From CAJPPJ01 sp963545265 (GTDB lineage Bacteria; Bacillota_I; Bacilli_A; RF39; UBA660), in NCBI GenBank assembly GCA_963545265.1, contig CAUUHY010000001.1:1-64000 (forward strand): 64,000 nucleotides of DNA. Direction: 5' to 3'. Of this stretch, positions 51,932-61,564 are shown piece by piece. Position numbers and translations under genes: made by a program. The first letter of the stretch is position 1, and every line of letters begins with the position of its first letter. Under the pieces are notes generated by a model. It searched no databases, was not told the DNA's origin, and worked only from the letters and a program-made list of their open reading frames with translations.

Positions 51932-53470
51932 ATGGAAAAATATATAATAATCTTCTCTTTAATAGTAAGCTTATTATTATTACTAATTTTAGTTATATCA
52001 ATTGTAAAAAATAATTCTAAAAAAGCAAAAGAAGAATATGATAAATTAATAAAAGAAGGGGAAAAATTAAAAAGAGAATTAATATTTGAAGCAAAAGAAG
52101 AAATACATAATTTAAAATTAGAAGCAGAAAAAGAAGTTCAAGAAAAGAAAAAAGAATCAAAAGAGATAGAAGAAAGACTTTTACAAAGAGAAAAAAATAT
52201 CGATAGAAGGGATGAACTTTTACAAAAAAGAGAAGAATTAGTTGAAGAAAAAGATCAAAAGATTGGTGAAAAGCAATTAGCTTTACAAGAAGAATATTTT
52301 AAAATAGATGATTTAAAAGAAGAACAACTTAAAGAGTTATCAAATATTTCAAAACTAACAAAAGAAGAAGCAAGAGAAAAAATACTCGATAGGGTAGAAA
52401 AAGAAATAGATAACGAAATAGCAGAACTTATAAAAGAAAAAGAAGAAGAAGCAACACTTAATGTAGATAAAAAAGCAAAAGAGATGTTAGTTCAAGCTAT
52501 GTCTAAATATTCTGCTAGTGTTACTAATGAAAAAACTATAACTGTAGTTAATTTACCAAATGATGATATGAAAGGTAGATTAATTGGAAGAGAAGGAAGA
52601 AATATTAGAACACTTGAGGCTATTACAGGAGTTGATCTTATAATAGATGATACACCTGAAGTTATCGTTTTATCATCATTTGATATATATAGAAGAGAAA
52701 TAGCAAGAGAAGTACTAGATATATTACTTCAAGATGGAAGAATACATCCAGCTAGAATAGAAGAAGTATACGATACTGTATCTAAAGAAATGCAGTTAAA
52801 ATTAATGGAATATGGTAATCAAGCACTATTTGAATTAGGTATTAACAAAATGAGTAAAGAACTAATTGAAAAATTAGGTAAACTTCATTTTAGGACTAGT
52901 TTTGGTCAAAATGCTTTAACACATTCTATTGAAGTTGCTCATTTATCTGGTTTACTTGCAGGAGAACTTGGAGAAAATGTAAATCTAGCTAAAAGAGCAG
53001 GTCTTCTTCACGATATAGGAAAAGCAGTAGATCACGATATGGAAGGAAGTCATGTAGAACTTGGTATAGAACTAGCTAAAAAATATAATGAACCAGAGGT
53101 AGTAATAAATGCTATAGCATCTCACCACGGTGAAGTAGCAGCAACTAGTGTTATTTCTTCACTTGTTGCAGTAGCAGATTCTATATCAGCATCTCGTCCT
53201 GGAGCAAGAAGTGATACATTAGAAAATTATATAAAAAGATTAGAAGACTTAGAAAATATAGCTAAGAATATGGATGGTGTAGAAAAAGCATATGCTGTTC
53301 AAGCAGGAAGAGAAATTAGAGTTATGGTTAAACCAGAGAAAATTAATGACTCTAAACTACCAAAACTTGCAAGAGATATAAAGAAAGATATTGAAGCTAA
53401 TCTACAATATCCAGGCACTATAAAAATAACAGTTATAAGAGAAACAAGAATACAGGAAGAAGCTAAATAA
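51932..53470 (+). CDS. rny: Ribonuclease Y
   Basis: 512 residues. N-terminal membrane helix (about 4-25), long charged coiled coil to about 195, KH domain (DMKGRLIGREGRNIRTLEAITGVDLIIDDTPEVIVLSSFDIYRREIA, about 210-260), then the HD phosphohydrolase domain with HSIEVAHLSG and HDIGKAVDHD. It is the main endonuclease that starts mRNA decay in Firmicutes. RNase J is encoded in the same window, on the other strand. Stop overlaps the trmB start by one base. Confidence 0.97.
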   Translation: MEKYIIIFSLIVSLLLLLILVISIVKNNSKKAKEEYDKLIKEGEKLKRELIFEAKEEIHNLKLEAEKEVQEKKKESKEIEERLLQREKNIDRRDELLQKREELVEEKDQKIGEKQLALQEEYFKIDDLKEEQLKELSNISKLTKEEAREKILDRVEKEIDNEIAELIKEKEEEATLNVDKKAKEMLVQAMSKYSASVTNEKTITVVNLPNDDMKGRLIGREGRNIRTLEAITGVDLIIDDTPEVIVLSSFDIYRREIAREVLDILLQDGRIHPARIEEVYDTVSKEMQLKLMEYGNQALFELGINKMSKELIEKLGKLHFRTSFGQNALTHSIEVAHLSGLLAGELGENVNLAKRAGLLHDIGKAVDHDMEGSHVELGIELAKKYNEPEVVINAIASHHGEVAATSVISSLVAVADSISASRPGARSDTLENYIKRLEDLENIAKNMDGVEKAYAVQAGREIRVMVKPEKINDSKLPKLARDIKKDIEANLQYPGTIKITVIRETRIQEEAK

Positions 53471-54087
53471 TGAGACTTAGAAATGTAAAAAATAAGGAGA
53501 TTTTAGATAAATCTCCTTATATAATTAGTGAACCATTTTTATTAAAAGGAAAATGGAATAAAGAATTTAATAATGATAATCCAATACATTTAGAAATTGG
53601 TATGGGAAAAGGTCAATTTTTAATAAATATGGCGATAAATAATCCTAATATTAATTTTATAGGTATTGAAAAATTTGATAGTGTTATGGTTAGAACATTA
53701 GAAAAAATGGCTAATTATAAACTTAATAATATAAAAGTAATAAAAATAGATGCAAGTGATATATTAGATGTGTTTGATAATGAAATATCTAAGATATATT
53801 TAAATTTCTCTGATCCATGGCCAAAGAGAAGACACGCTAAAAAAAGATTAACAAGTGAAGTGTTTTTAAAAAAGTATGAACAACTTGGGTCTTTAGATAT
53901 TGAACAAAAAACAGATAATAGAAAGTTATTTGAATATTCACTACAAAGTTTTGTGAATAATGGTTATAAAATATTAGATTTATCTTTAGATTTACATAGT
54001 GATAAAGAAAATATAGTAACTACTGAATATGAAGATAAGTTTATTAAAAGAAACCAAGTTATATATTATGTTAATGTAAAAAAATAA
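53470..54087 (+). CDS. trmB: tRNA (guanine-N7-)-methyltransferase
   Basis: 205 residues. SAM-binding LEIGMGKGQFL (about 40-50) and catalytic NFSDPWPKRRHAKKRL (about 115-130) are classical. Methylates G46 in the variable loop of tRNA. ATG overlaps the rny stop, so it is co-transcribed with rny, an arrangement that couples RNA decay and tRNA modification genes. The region after it has only a weak hairpin. Confidence 0.95.
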   Translation: MRLRNVKNKEILDKSPYIISEPFLLKGKWNKEFNNDNPIHLEIGMGKGQFLINMAINNPNINFIGIEKFDSVMVRTLEKMANYKLNNIKVIKIDASDILDVFDNEISKIYLNFSDPWPKRRHAKKRLTSEVFLKKYEQLGSLDIEQKTDNRKLFEYSLQSFVNNGYKILDLSLDLHSDKENIVTTEYEDKFIKRNQVIYYVNVKK

Positions 54088-54201
54088 ATCATGGTTTTAA
54101 TGATTAAAATTAATGGTTTGTTTTTTCTTAATATATTTAATTTTAACTATGTTTTTAAACTTGTTTAATATATCTGTTAAAATAATCTATGAGAGGTGTA
54201 T

Positions 54202-54567
54202 ATGATAGATTCTAATATTTCAGTTCCAGTAGGTATAATAGATGTTTTATGGGATTATGATGATTTTAATAATTTATGTAAAGTTTTTTTTGAATTTAAT
54301 ATAAAAATAGAAAATAATGGAAAATTTGAGTTTGTAAATAAATTTTATTTTTTAGATCATGATTTATGTGTAAAAGAAGAAGAGGTTTTTTCTGATAAAT
54401 TATCTGTTTTGCTACTAGATTATAATGAGAAAATTAAAATGCAACTTTCTGGAGATATATTATTCTTAAATAAAAAACAATATGAAAAATTAAATGATTT
54501 TATATTGAAAAATTCCGAAAGATATAAATTTAAAGTAAAATATGAAAATCAATCTCAGATAAAATAA
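54202..54567 (+). CDS. Hypothetical protein, 121 aa
   Basis: Not recognised. Compact soluble protein, rich in Phe and Asp, mixed strand/helix, no Cys pair. ATG 54202 follows GAGAGGTG and gives MIDSNISVPVGIIDVLW; a GTG six bases upstream is in the ribosome site. The 110 bases before it are AT-rich with a hairpin-like AATCAT/ATGATT and no clear promoter. A terminator follows, shared with rnj on the opposite strand. Confidence 0.6.
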   Translation: MIDSNISVPVGIIDVLWDYDDFNNLCKVFFEFNIKIENNGKFEFVNKFYFLDHDLCVKEEEVFSDKLSVLLLDYNEKIKMQLSGDILFLNKKQYEKLNDFILKNSERYKFKVKYENQSQIK

Positions 54568-54600
54568 AAATACCAAATAATATTATTTGGTATTTTTTTA
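54563..54600. terminator. Bidirectional terminator between convergent genes
   Basis: Perfect stem AAAAATACCAAATA / TATTTGGTATTTTT, loop of four bases, T-run on one side and A-run on the other. Confidence 0.88.
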
Positions 54601-56259
54601 TTTATTTATATCTATAATAACTGGTACGATAATAGGTCTTCTATCAGTTTTATTACTTATATATGGATATAAATCTGATACTAGTTTATTTTTAATATCT
54701 GAAATATTAGCGCTTTCATTTAAGGTAGTTAATATTGAATCTTTTGCAATTTTTTCTATTTCTTTTAGTAGTAATTCACTTTCATTAATCATTACAAATC
54801 CTCTTGTTGTAATATTAGGATTAGTTAATAATTGTTTATTCTTAGTAGAAATATTAGCTATAACTATTAATATTCCATCACTTGACATAACATTTCTATC
54901 TTTTAAAACAACTCCATTAACTTCTTGTAATTTAGAATTATCTACATATATTGGATTAACATTTATTTTAGGTCCATAACTTACATTTCCTTTATCTAAA
55001 ATTAAAGTTTTACCATTTTCTAAGATAAATGTATTTTCAACTGGTACTCCACAAGCGTGAGCAAGCTTAGTGTGTTGTTTTAACATTCTATATTCTCCAT
55101 GAAGTGGTGCAAAGAATTTAGGACTTATTAAAGTTAACATAAGTTTTAATTCTTCTTGACTAGCATGACCTGATGTATGGATTTTAAAATCATCTTTAGT
55201 TATTACTTTAACACCTTGTAAACATAGTTTGTTAATTGTACTATTAATTGCTCTAGCATTTCCTGGTATAGCAGAAGATGAGAAGATGATTATATCATCT
55301 GGAAGTAGTTTTATTTGTTTATGAGTTCCTTTTGCAATTCTAGAAAGAGCAGCTAAAGGTTCTCCTTGAGTTCCTGTACAAAGAATTACTAAATCTTTTT
55401 GATTAATTGTACTAACTTCTTCTTTCTTAACAAATATTTCTGGGTGATTAATATAATGACCCTTTAAAGAAATATTTATATTATTTTCCATACTTCTTCC
55501 AAAAAGAACTACTTTTTTATTAAATTTATAACATGTTTCTACAATATGTTTTAAACGATATATATTACTTGCAAATGTTGCAATAATTAATCTTCTATTT
55601 TTGTATTTAGAAAATATTTCATTTAATGTGTTATCAACAACTGCTTCACTAAGAGAAAATCCTGGTACTAAGGCATTTGTAGAATCACTTACTAGTAAAG
55701 TAACTCCTCTTTTAGATAGTTCTATCATTTTATCAAAATCAGCTTTAGGTCCAATTGGAGTTAAGTCAAATTTAAAGTCTCCAGTAGTTACAATTATACC
55801 GTTAGATGTAGTTACTGCTATACCAAAAGAGTCTGGTACAGAGTGATTAACTGTAAAAAATTCTATAGTAAAGTTTTTTGTTTTAAATTTAGAATCTTTA
55901 TCAAATACAACTATATTATCGTATTTAATGTTATGGTCTTTTAATTTTAATTCTATTAATTCTTTTGCTTGATTAGGTGCATATATTACCGGTATATTAA
56001 CATAATTTACTAAAAATGGTACTGCACCAATATGATCTTCATGACCATGTGTTATTACTAATGCTTTTATTTTCTTTTCGTTTTCTTTTAGATAGTTTAT
56101 ATCTCCGATTATATAATCTATTCCTAAAGATGATTCTTCTGGAAATATACTACCTGAATCTAAAATAATTAATTCGTCGTTTTCTTCTACGACATACATG
56201 TTTTTTCCTACTTCACCAAGTCCACCTAAGGCAAAGTATTTTGTTACGTTTTTATTCAT
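54598..56259 (-). CDS. rnj: Ribonuclease J
   Basis: 553 residues. Metallo-beta-lactamase core with THGHEDHIG (Zn ligands) near residue 75, beta-CASP motifs ATFASNIYRLKHI and SSAIPGNARAINSTI, and TSGHASQEELKLMLTLISPKFFAPLHGEYRML; the C-terminal domain follows. It acts as 5'-3' exonuclease and endonuclease. An earlier in-frame start at 56280 reads MIIKGGK across the AAAGGAGG ribosome site; ATG 56259 is the real start. Its leader carries a hairpin. Only one RNase J gene is seen here. Confidence 0.95.
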   Translation of the reverse strand: MNKNVTKYFALGGLGEVGKNMYVVEENDELIILDSGSIFPEESSLGIDYIIGDINYLKENEKKIKALVITHGHEDHIGAVPFLVNYVNIPVIYAPNQAKELIELKLKDHNIKYDNIVVFDKDSKFKTKNFTIEFFTVNHSVPDSFGIAVTTSNGIIVTTGDFKFDLTPIGPKADFDKMIELSKRGVTLLVSDSTNALVPGFSLSEAVVDNTLNEIFSKYKNRRLIIATFASNIYRLKHIVETCYKFNKKVVLFGRSMENNINISLKGHYINHPEIFVKKEEVSTINQKDLVILCTGTQGEPLAALSRIAKGTHKQIKLLPDDIIIFSSSAIPGNARAINSTINKLCLQGVKVITKDDFKIHTSGHASQEELKLMLTLISPKFFAPLHGEYRMLKQHTKLAHACGVPVENTFILENGKTLILDKGNVSYGPKINVNPIYVDNSKLQEVNGVVLKDRNVMSSDGILIVIANISTKNKQLLTNPNITTRGFVMINESELLLKEIEKIAKDSILTTLNESANISDIKNKLVSDLYPYISNKTDRRPIIVPVIIDINK

Positions 56260-56282
56260 TTTTCCTCCTTTTATTATCACAT

Positions 56283-56305
56283 AAAAAAGAATGTTCTTCT
56301 TTTTT
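56283..56305 (-). promoter_or_regulatory. Hairpin in the rnj leader, possible attenuator
   Basis: On the minus strand, AAAAAGAA, loop GAACA, TTCTTTTT, about 10 bases before the rnj ribosome site. Stem arms end in A and T runs, terminator-like. Confidence 0.4.
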
Positions 56306-56343
56306 GATTTTTAAACTAAATTATAAAGTTAAAAGACTAACTA

Positions 56344-56371
56344 ATTATAACATAATGAGAAAAAAATTCAA
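56344..56371 (-). promoter_or_regulatory. Promoter of rnj
   Basis: On the minus strand, TTGAAT (56366-56371), 16-base spacer, TGT-TATAAT with the hexamer at 56344-56349. It gives a leader of about 80 bases. Confidence 0.65.
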
Positions 56372-56408
56372 ATATTAAAAAAGATTAAACTTTTTAAAGT
56401 TTAATCTT
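56372..56408 (-). terminator. Terminator of the NatAB-like operon
   Basis: Minus-strand hairpin GATTAAACTTT / AAAGTTTAATC with a 2-base inner loop (opens to four), followed by a U-run; it overlaps the stop of the permease gene. Confidence 0.75.
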
Positions 56409-57645
56409 CTTTTTTAAATAATTCTTTTAATAAAGATATTCCTTTTATTCTTGTTCCATAGTTCATTATTACTTTTTTATATAATACTGATGAGAAGTAA
56501 GCAACTATTATAGTTGATATCAACAATACTAACATAGGAAGTAAAGTATCTATTAAAGATAACTTTCTAGATAGTAAATTCATCGTATTAATAAATGGTG
56601 AAGATATAGGTAAATAAGTTGCTACAGTATTTAATAAACCTTTAGAGTTACTAGAAAATATAGATAGATAAAATCCAATCATCAACAAGAATGAAAATGG
56701 AGTTTGTGCTTGTTGTATTTCTTCTTGTTTTGTAACAGTTGCACCTACACATGCTATTAAAAATGCATATATTAAGAATCCAAATATGAAATAATATAAG
56801 AATCCTAATATAATAATAGGTGATAAGTTGATATTAAGAAGTAACATGTTCATATATTCTTTAGGTAAAAATACTTGTGAAGATATAATAGCAGTTACTA
56901 TTAATATAGACATTTGTAATATTCCAGTAAGACCAACACCTATAACTTTACCAACTATAATATTAAGTGGTGAAGTAGAAGTAAGTAGTGTTTCTACAAC
57001 TTTATTAGTTTTTTCAGTAGTAATACTTGAACCTACTGCTATAGAATAAAATAATACTATATAAAAGATAAATACCATACCAAACATTGCAATATTAGTG
57101 TTTTTGTTTATATCACCAGCTTCTTTTACTGTTTCTTCACTTATAAAGGAAATATCTTTTGATAATATCTCTTTTTCGTTATCATTTATATTAAGTTTAT
57201 TAATAAGATATCTTTTATAAGAACTGTTTATATATTGATTTATATTACTGTTTTCAAAAGATAATCTATTATTATTACTTTTTAAATTAGCAATAGTTAG
57301 ATTCTTTAAATCAGCATTTTTTACGATATAAACAATACTATTTTTATCATTAACATCTTTACTTAATTTATTTATATCAGCTTTTTCATTTAATATTACA
57401 AATTTATAATATTGATGTTTATTAAGGTCTTCTTTTATAATGTTTAAAACTTTATTTTCATCATATATGTATATAGTTTCTTTTTCTGTTGTTTTAGGTT
57501 TATTACCTTCATTTTTATTAAAATAACGACTTATATTTGGAATATTAAAAAATATTACTATAAGTGCTACTAAGAATAAAGTAGTTAGTTTATAAGCTTT
57601 ATTTTTAGTTAATTCTTTAAAAGTAAATTTAATAACATTAATCAT
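56401..57645 (-). CDS. ABC-2 type permease, NatB-like
   Basis: 414 residues from ATG 57645 (GGAGG ahead). Layout of NatB-type ABC-2 permeases: first helix at about 20-36, a large extracytoplasmic domain at about 40-190, and then five or six helices with VFIFYIVLFYSIAVGSSITTEKTNKVVETLLTSTSPLNIIVGKVIGVGLTGILQ and LPISSPFINTMNLL. It pairs with the ATPase gene overlapping its start by eight bases. Natural substrates of this class are Na+, or drugs and lipids; unknown here. Confidence 0.85.
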   Translation of the reverse strand: MINVIKFTFKELTKNKAYKLTTLFLVALIVIFFNIPNISRYFNKNEGNKPKTTEKETIYIYDENKVLNIIKEDLNKHQYYKFVILNEKADINKLSKDVNDKNSIVYIVKNADLKNLTIANLKSNNNRLSFENSNINQYINSSYKRYLINKLNINDNEKEILSKDISFISEETVKEAGDINKNTNIAMFGMVFIFYIVLFYSIAVGSSITTEKTNKVVETLLTSTSPLNIIVGKVIGVGLTGILQMSILIVTAIISSQVFLPKEYMNMLLLNINLSPIIILGFLYYFIFGFLIYAFLIACVGATVTKQEEIQQAQTPFSFLLMIGFYLSIFSSNSKGLLNTVATYLPISSPFINTMNLLSRKLSLIDTLLPMLVLLISTIIVAYFSSVLYKKVIMNYGTRIKGISLLKELFKKED

Positions 57646-58531
57646 TTTCTTTACCTCCAACTGTAGATATAAATATATCATTTAAATTAGGTTTTAATAT
57701 TTCAAATTTAATCACTTGATCATTATCATCTAATAGTTTTAAAAGTTTATATGCATCATCTTTATTTTTAATACTTAGTGTATAACTACTACCAACTTTA
57801 TTTATTATATCTAGTTTAGCTTTTTTAATTTTTTCATCAATATCTTTAATTGTTACAACTTCTAGTTTAGAATCAGAATATTCGTTCTTAATATTTATTA
57901 AATTACCTTTAAGTTTAGTTATACCTCTATCAAGTATTAAAATATCAGTACAAAATTCTTCAACTATAGACATTTGATGTGAAGATAACACGATTATTTT
58001 ATCTTTCTTTTTCTTCTTTATAAGATCTGCTACTAATAAAGAGTTAACAGGATCTAGTCCAGAAAATGGTTCATCTAAAATAATAAGTTCAGGATCATTT
58101 TGAAATGCTATTAAGATTTGAACTTTTTGTTGATTACCTTTTGATAGTTTTTCAGCTTCCATATTTAAATATTCTTCAATTTTTAATATTTTAGCAAGTT
58201 CGTTTATTTCTTTTAATGCTTTATCTTTTGGCATATTTTTTAATGCTGCAAAATATAATAATTGATCTATTACTTTAGTTTTTGGATAAAGTCCCCTTTC
58301 TTCAGGTAAATATCCAAAATTAACTGACTTTCTTGATACTTCTTGATCATTATATGTAACTTTACCATCACTTTTATTTAAAATTCCTAAGATAATTCTA
58401 ATAGTAGTAGATTTACCAGCACCGTTAGATCCTAGTAAACCAAAACAGTCTCCTTTTTTTAAATTAAAACTTATTTTGTTAAGAACTGTTTTATTACCAT
58501 ATTTTTTAGAAACTTGTTCTACTTTTAACAT
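57638..58531 (-). CDS. ABC transporter ATP-binding protein, NatA-like
   Basis: 297 residues from ATG 58531 (GGAGG ahead); the longer in-frame start at 58546 crosses the ribosome site. Walker A GSNGAGKST (about 36-44), EERGLYPKTKVIDQLLYFAAL typical of the NatA/DUF4162 group, signature LSKGNQQKVQI (modified), Walker B LIILDEPFSGLDP and SSHQM. A C-terminal domain of about 80 residues matches DUF4162. First gene of the minus-strand exporter operon, divergent from the reductase gene. Confidence 0.88.
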   Translation of the reverse strand: MLKVEQVSKKYGNKTVLNKISFNLKKGDCFGLLGSNGAGKSTTIRIILGILNKSDGKVTYNDQEVSRKSVNFGYLPEERGLYPKTKVIDQLLYFAALKNMPKDKALKEINELAKILKIEEYLNMEAEKLSKGNQQKVQILIAFQNDPELIILDEPFSGLDPVNSLLVADLIKKKKKDKIIVLSSHQMSIVEEFCTDILILDRGITKLKGNLINIKNEYSDSKLEVVTIKDIDEKIKKAKLDIINKVGSSYTLSIKNKDDAYKLLKLLDDNDQVIKFEILKPNLNDIFISTVGGKEND

Positions 58532-58577
58532 AAAAAATTCCTCCAATTTAATTGTATACTTTTATATCTTCATTGTA

Positions 58578-58583
58578 TATAAT
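58578..58583 (+). promoter_or_regulatory. -10 element for the TrxB-like gene
   Basis: TATAAT at 58578-58583, followed by AAGGAG and ATG 58609. A TTGTAT at 58552-58557 is a possible but widely spaced -35. Confidence 0.45.
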
Positions 58584-58608
58584 TTTAATTGGAAGATAAG
58601 GAGATAAA

Positions 58609-59487
58609 ATGATAGATGTATTAGTAATAGGGGGAGGACCAGCTGGAGTATCAGCTGCAGTTTATTTAAAAAGATACGGATTTAATGTAAAAGTAATAGA
58701 AAAATCTTTAATAGGTGGTAATGTTGTTTTTACCAATAGAGTAGATAATTATTTAGGAATATTTGATGAAACTGGTTTAAATTTATCAAATAAGTTTAAA
58801 GAACATCTTAAATTTTTAGATATAGAAATTATAAATGATGAAGTTATCAATGTAGAAAAAAATGAAAACTTTAAACTAGAGCTAAAAAATGGGACTTTAG
58901 AAAGTAAGTATTTAGTGATTGCTAGTGGAAGAACTTTTAGAAGATTAGGTCTTTTAAATGAAGAAAAATATGTTGGAAGAGGAATTTCATTTTGTGCAAC
59001 ATGTGATGGACCAATGGCTAAAAATAGAAGTGTCGTAGTAGTAGGTGGAGGTAACTCTGCATTTGAAGAAACTCTTCACTTAGCAAAATATGCAAAAGAT
59101 ATAACAATTTTAGTAAGAGATGAAATAAGAGCAGATAAAATATTAGTAGATAAAGTTAAAGAATTAGATAATGTAACAATTTCTTTACAAGAAGAAATAT
59201 TAGAATATAAGGGCGATAATTATTTAACATCTATAGTTACAAACAAAAGAGAATTAAATGTAGATATAGTATTTTTATATGTAGGATTAATACCTAAGAT
59301 AGAATATTTAAAAAATTTAGATTTAAATATTAAGAATAATTATATAGTTGTAGATAAAGATTATAAGACAAATATTGATAAATGTTATGCAGTAGGAGAT
59401 GTTATAGAAAAGAGAATGTATCAAATTATTAATTCTGCCGCAGAAGGTGCAGAAGCAGCTTTTTCAATAAATAAAGATAATATTTAA
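58609..59487 (+). CDS. trxB: Thioredoxin reductase-like flavoprotein
   Basis: 292 residues. FAD-binding GGGPAGVSAAVYLKRYG at 8-24, redox-active CATCDG at about 125-130, NAD(P)-binding VVGGGNSAFEETLHLA, and the C-terminal FAD loop YAVGDVIEKRMYQIINSAAEGAEAA. The enzyme passes electrons from NAD(P)H to thioredoxin or a related protein. Shorter than the usual 305-320 residues, and the gene is alone; no thioredoxin gene is adjacent, so another disulfide partner is possible. Confidence 0.88.
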   Translation: MIDVLVIGGGPAGVSAAVYLKRYGFNVKVIEKSLIGGNVVFTNRVDNYLGIFDETGLNLSNKFKEHLKFLDIEIINDEVINVEKNENFKLELKNGTLESKYLVIASGRTFRRLGLLNEEKYVGRGISFCATCDGPMAKNRSVVVVGGGNSAFEETLHLAKYAKDITILVRDEIRADKILVDKVKELDNVTISLQEEILEYKGDNYLTSIVTNKRELNVDIVFLYVGLIPKIEYLKNLDLNIKNNYIVVDKDYKTNIDKCYAVGDVIEKRMYQIINSAAEGAEAAFSINKDNI

Positions 59488-59561
59488 TTTAAGCAACATA
59501 TAGGGTACATATCAAGATATGAAATAAATAAATTAGATAGTGAGATATTTATAATGAATTA

Positions 59562-59599
59562 AAAAGATTTTATCAAATTGATAAAATCTTTTGTTTTTC
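59562..59599 (+). terminator. Rho-independent terminator of the TrxB-like gene
   Basis: Nearly perfect 15-bp stem AAAAGATTTTATCAA / TTGATAAAATCTTTT, then TGTTTTT. The 75 bases between the gene and this hairpin contain no recognisable feature. Confidence 0.85.
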
Positions 59600-59682
59600 T
59601 AATATAGCAATTGAATATTCATCAACAAGCTCAATTAAAAATTATTTTATCATAAAATTTATATAATAAAAATTTTAGTTTA

Positions 59683-59691
59683 TGATATAAT
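59683..59691 (+). promoter_or_regulatory. Extended -10 promoter of the DUF4272 pair
   Basis: TGA-TATAAT, hexamer at 59686-59691, 31 bases before ATG 59722, with AAAAGGGG as ribosome site. Confidence 0.6.
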
Positions 59692-59721
59692 TATTTTAGG
59701 GTAGATAAAAGGGGTAAAAAT

Positions 59722-61563
59722 ATGAGTGGTGATTTTAAACTAAAGATGAGTTTAAAAAATCCTAGTCAAAAGATTAGGATAAGTAACTCTAATAAAGTAA
59801 CAGTTTATCAAAATAATGTATGTGTAGAAGATTTCTATATTTCAAAAGAAAAATTTAGTTCTATTGATTTGATAATGTCTTATGTATTAGAAGAAAATTC
59901 CAGTAGTGAAGAATATGTAATGTACAATAATAAGAAAGAAACTAATAAAGAAAAAATAGAAGTAATTTCTAGTATTCTAAAAGAGGTTAAACTTAAAGAA
60001 TTTTTAGATATTAGTAGAAATTTAACAGTATCTGAAGATGAAAACACGGATATTATACCAATTGAAATATTAAAGATGGTTGAATATTCTGATTTTGGTT
60101 TTTGTTTAACTACGCGTAATAAAACATATAGATTTTTAGGTAAAAACAAAATTCTTTTAAAAATAGAAGAATTGTTTTCTAAATCTTTGTTACCACTTTT
60201 TTCTTGTAATAGAAAAATATTTGTAGATTATAATTATAATAAAAATATATATCAAGTAATTAAAGATAATGAAATAATATATGAAAATACCGATATTAAA
60301 AATGTATTTGATTATTTAGATGAGTATAAAATAGAGAATAAAAAAATAACAGAATATGAGGATTTAATCTGTATAGATTGTGAAAGTAGGGGTATGTTGA
60401 ACGAATTATCAAAAGAATGCAATTTTCCTTTGAATTTATATGAAGGATTTAATGATACATTATTTAATTTTAATAAAGATTTAAATAATACTAGTAAAGT
60501 ATATATAAGTCATGTTCCATATGTATCAAATAATAATAATGCTTTATTAGTTATTCCAAAAATAGAAGAATATACTATAGATTTAATTAATGATATAGAA
60601 TTTAAAATATCTAACTTAACTTTAAAGGTAAAATCTTTAAATAGTAAAGAGATATCTTTGAAAGCTATAACAAAATCAAATGTTTTAATAGATAAAAAAG
60701 TTATAAATAAAAATGATGTTTTAACTTTTAAAATGAATGAAGAACATGTATTTAATTTGGATTCTAAAGATGGAATAGAAACATGGAACTTTGTGTTTAA
60801 AAGGGGAACTTTTAAAAAAGAATATAGAAGAATACACTTTGAAAAGATAAAACAAATATTAGAAAAGAAAGATAATTTTAAAGATCTTACAATAGTTGAA
60901 AAATATGAAACTTATAAATCGATTTTACTATTTTTATATTTTATTAATCAAAAACAAGATGAAGTAAAATTAGATGAATTATACAGTTTGCTAGACGGTA
61001 ATTTATATGAAGAATTTTTAACGGATTATAATATTAAAGAAGTAGAAAAAAATACGACATTTAAAAGCTTTAATGATAAAAAAATATTTGTAGAAAAAGT
61101 TAGTTTTGTAGATACTTTAGTTAAATATAATTGGTTATCTTATCCAAGATATATATTTTCAACTATTTCGTATTTTAATAAAGATAAAATAATGAGAGAC
61201 TTCGATATAATGTTTAATCAAATGATAAGTAAAACTTCATTTAAAGATTACTTAATAAAACTATTTGAACAAAATAGTTTATATCAAAATGTGTCTAAAA
61301 ATTTTGAATATATGTTAAATTTGTTATCAAATATGTATTATGTTGATATAAAAAATGGAGAAGATAAAAAATATTATATTGAAAAGCTAGTTATCAATAA
61401 TACAAAAGAAGATGATTTAAGTTATAGCATTTCGGTTCTTGTAAGTGCTTATATTAGAGATGAAAAAGTAAGAGAAAAATATTTAGATGAATTACAAGAA
61501 AAATATAGAAAAGGAGACCTGAAAGAACCACTTTATATAGAAAAATTGGAGGTGAATGATTAG
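59722..61563 (+). CDS. Large hypothetical protein, 613 aa
   Basis: Not recognised. No signal peptide and no membrane helix, so cytoplasmic. An N-terminal mixed region (to about 290), a beta-rich block (about 290-370, IPKIEEYTIDLINDIEFKISNLTLKVKSLNSKEISLKAITKS...WNFVFKRGTFKKEYRRIHFEKIKQIL) that looks like an immunoglobulin-type sandwich, and a helical C-terminal half. AAAAGGGG precedes ATG. It lies just upstream of the DUF4272 gene and overlaps its ribosome site, so the two are translated together. No function is proposed. Confidence 0.65.
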   Translation: MSGDFKLKMSLKNPSQKIRISNSNKVTVYQNNVCVEDFYISKEKFSSIDLIMSYVLEENSSSEEYVMYNNKKETNKEKIEVISSILKEVKLKEFLDISRNLTVSEDENTDIIPIEILKMVEYSDFGFCLTTRNKTYRFLGKNKILLKIEELFSKSLLPLFSCNRKIFVDYNYNKNIYQVIKDNEIIYENTDIKNVFDYLDEYKIENKKITEYEDLICIDCESRGMLNELSKECNFPLNLYEGFNDTLFNFNKDLNNTSKVYISHVPYVSNNNNALLVIPKIEEYTIDLINDIEFKISNLTLKVKSLNSKEISLKAITKSNVLIDKKVINKNDVLTFKMNEEHVFNLDSKDGIETWNFVFKRGTFKKEYRRIHFEKIKQILEKKDNFKDLTIVEKYETYKSILLFLYFINQKQDEVKLDELYSLLDGNLYEEFLTDYNIKEVEKNTTFKSFNDKKIFVEKVSFVDTLVKYNWLSYPRYIFSTISYFNKDKIMRDFDIMFNQMISKTSFKDYLIKLFEQNSLYQNVSKNFEYMLNLLSNMYYVDIKNGEDKKYYIEKLVINNTKEDDLSYSISVLVSAYIRDEKVREKYLDELQEKYRKGDLKEPLYIEKLEVND

Positions 61564-61564
61564 T

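Noticed and set aside
54587..54979. Plus-strand ORF inside the RNase J gene
   Set aside because: Low-information hydrophobic shadow antisense to well-conserved rnj; no ribosome site, no family.
59488..59721. Possible small RNA gene in the 234-base gap
   Set aside because: Apart from the terminator, an AATTGA/TCAATT short inverted repeat and a promoter, nothing beyond AT-rich sequence is visible.
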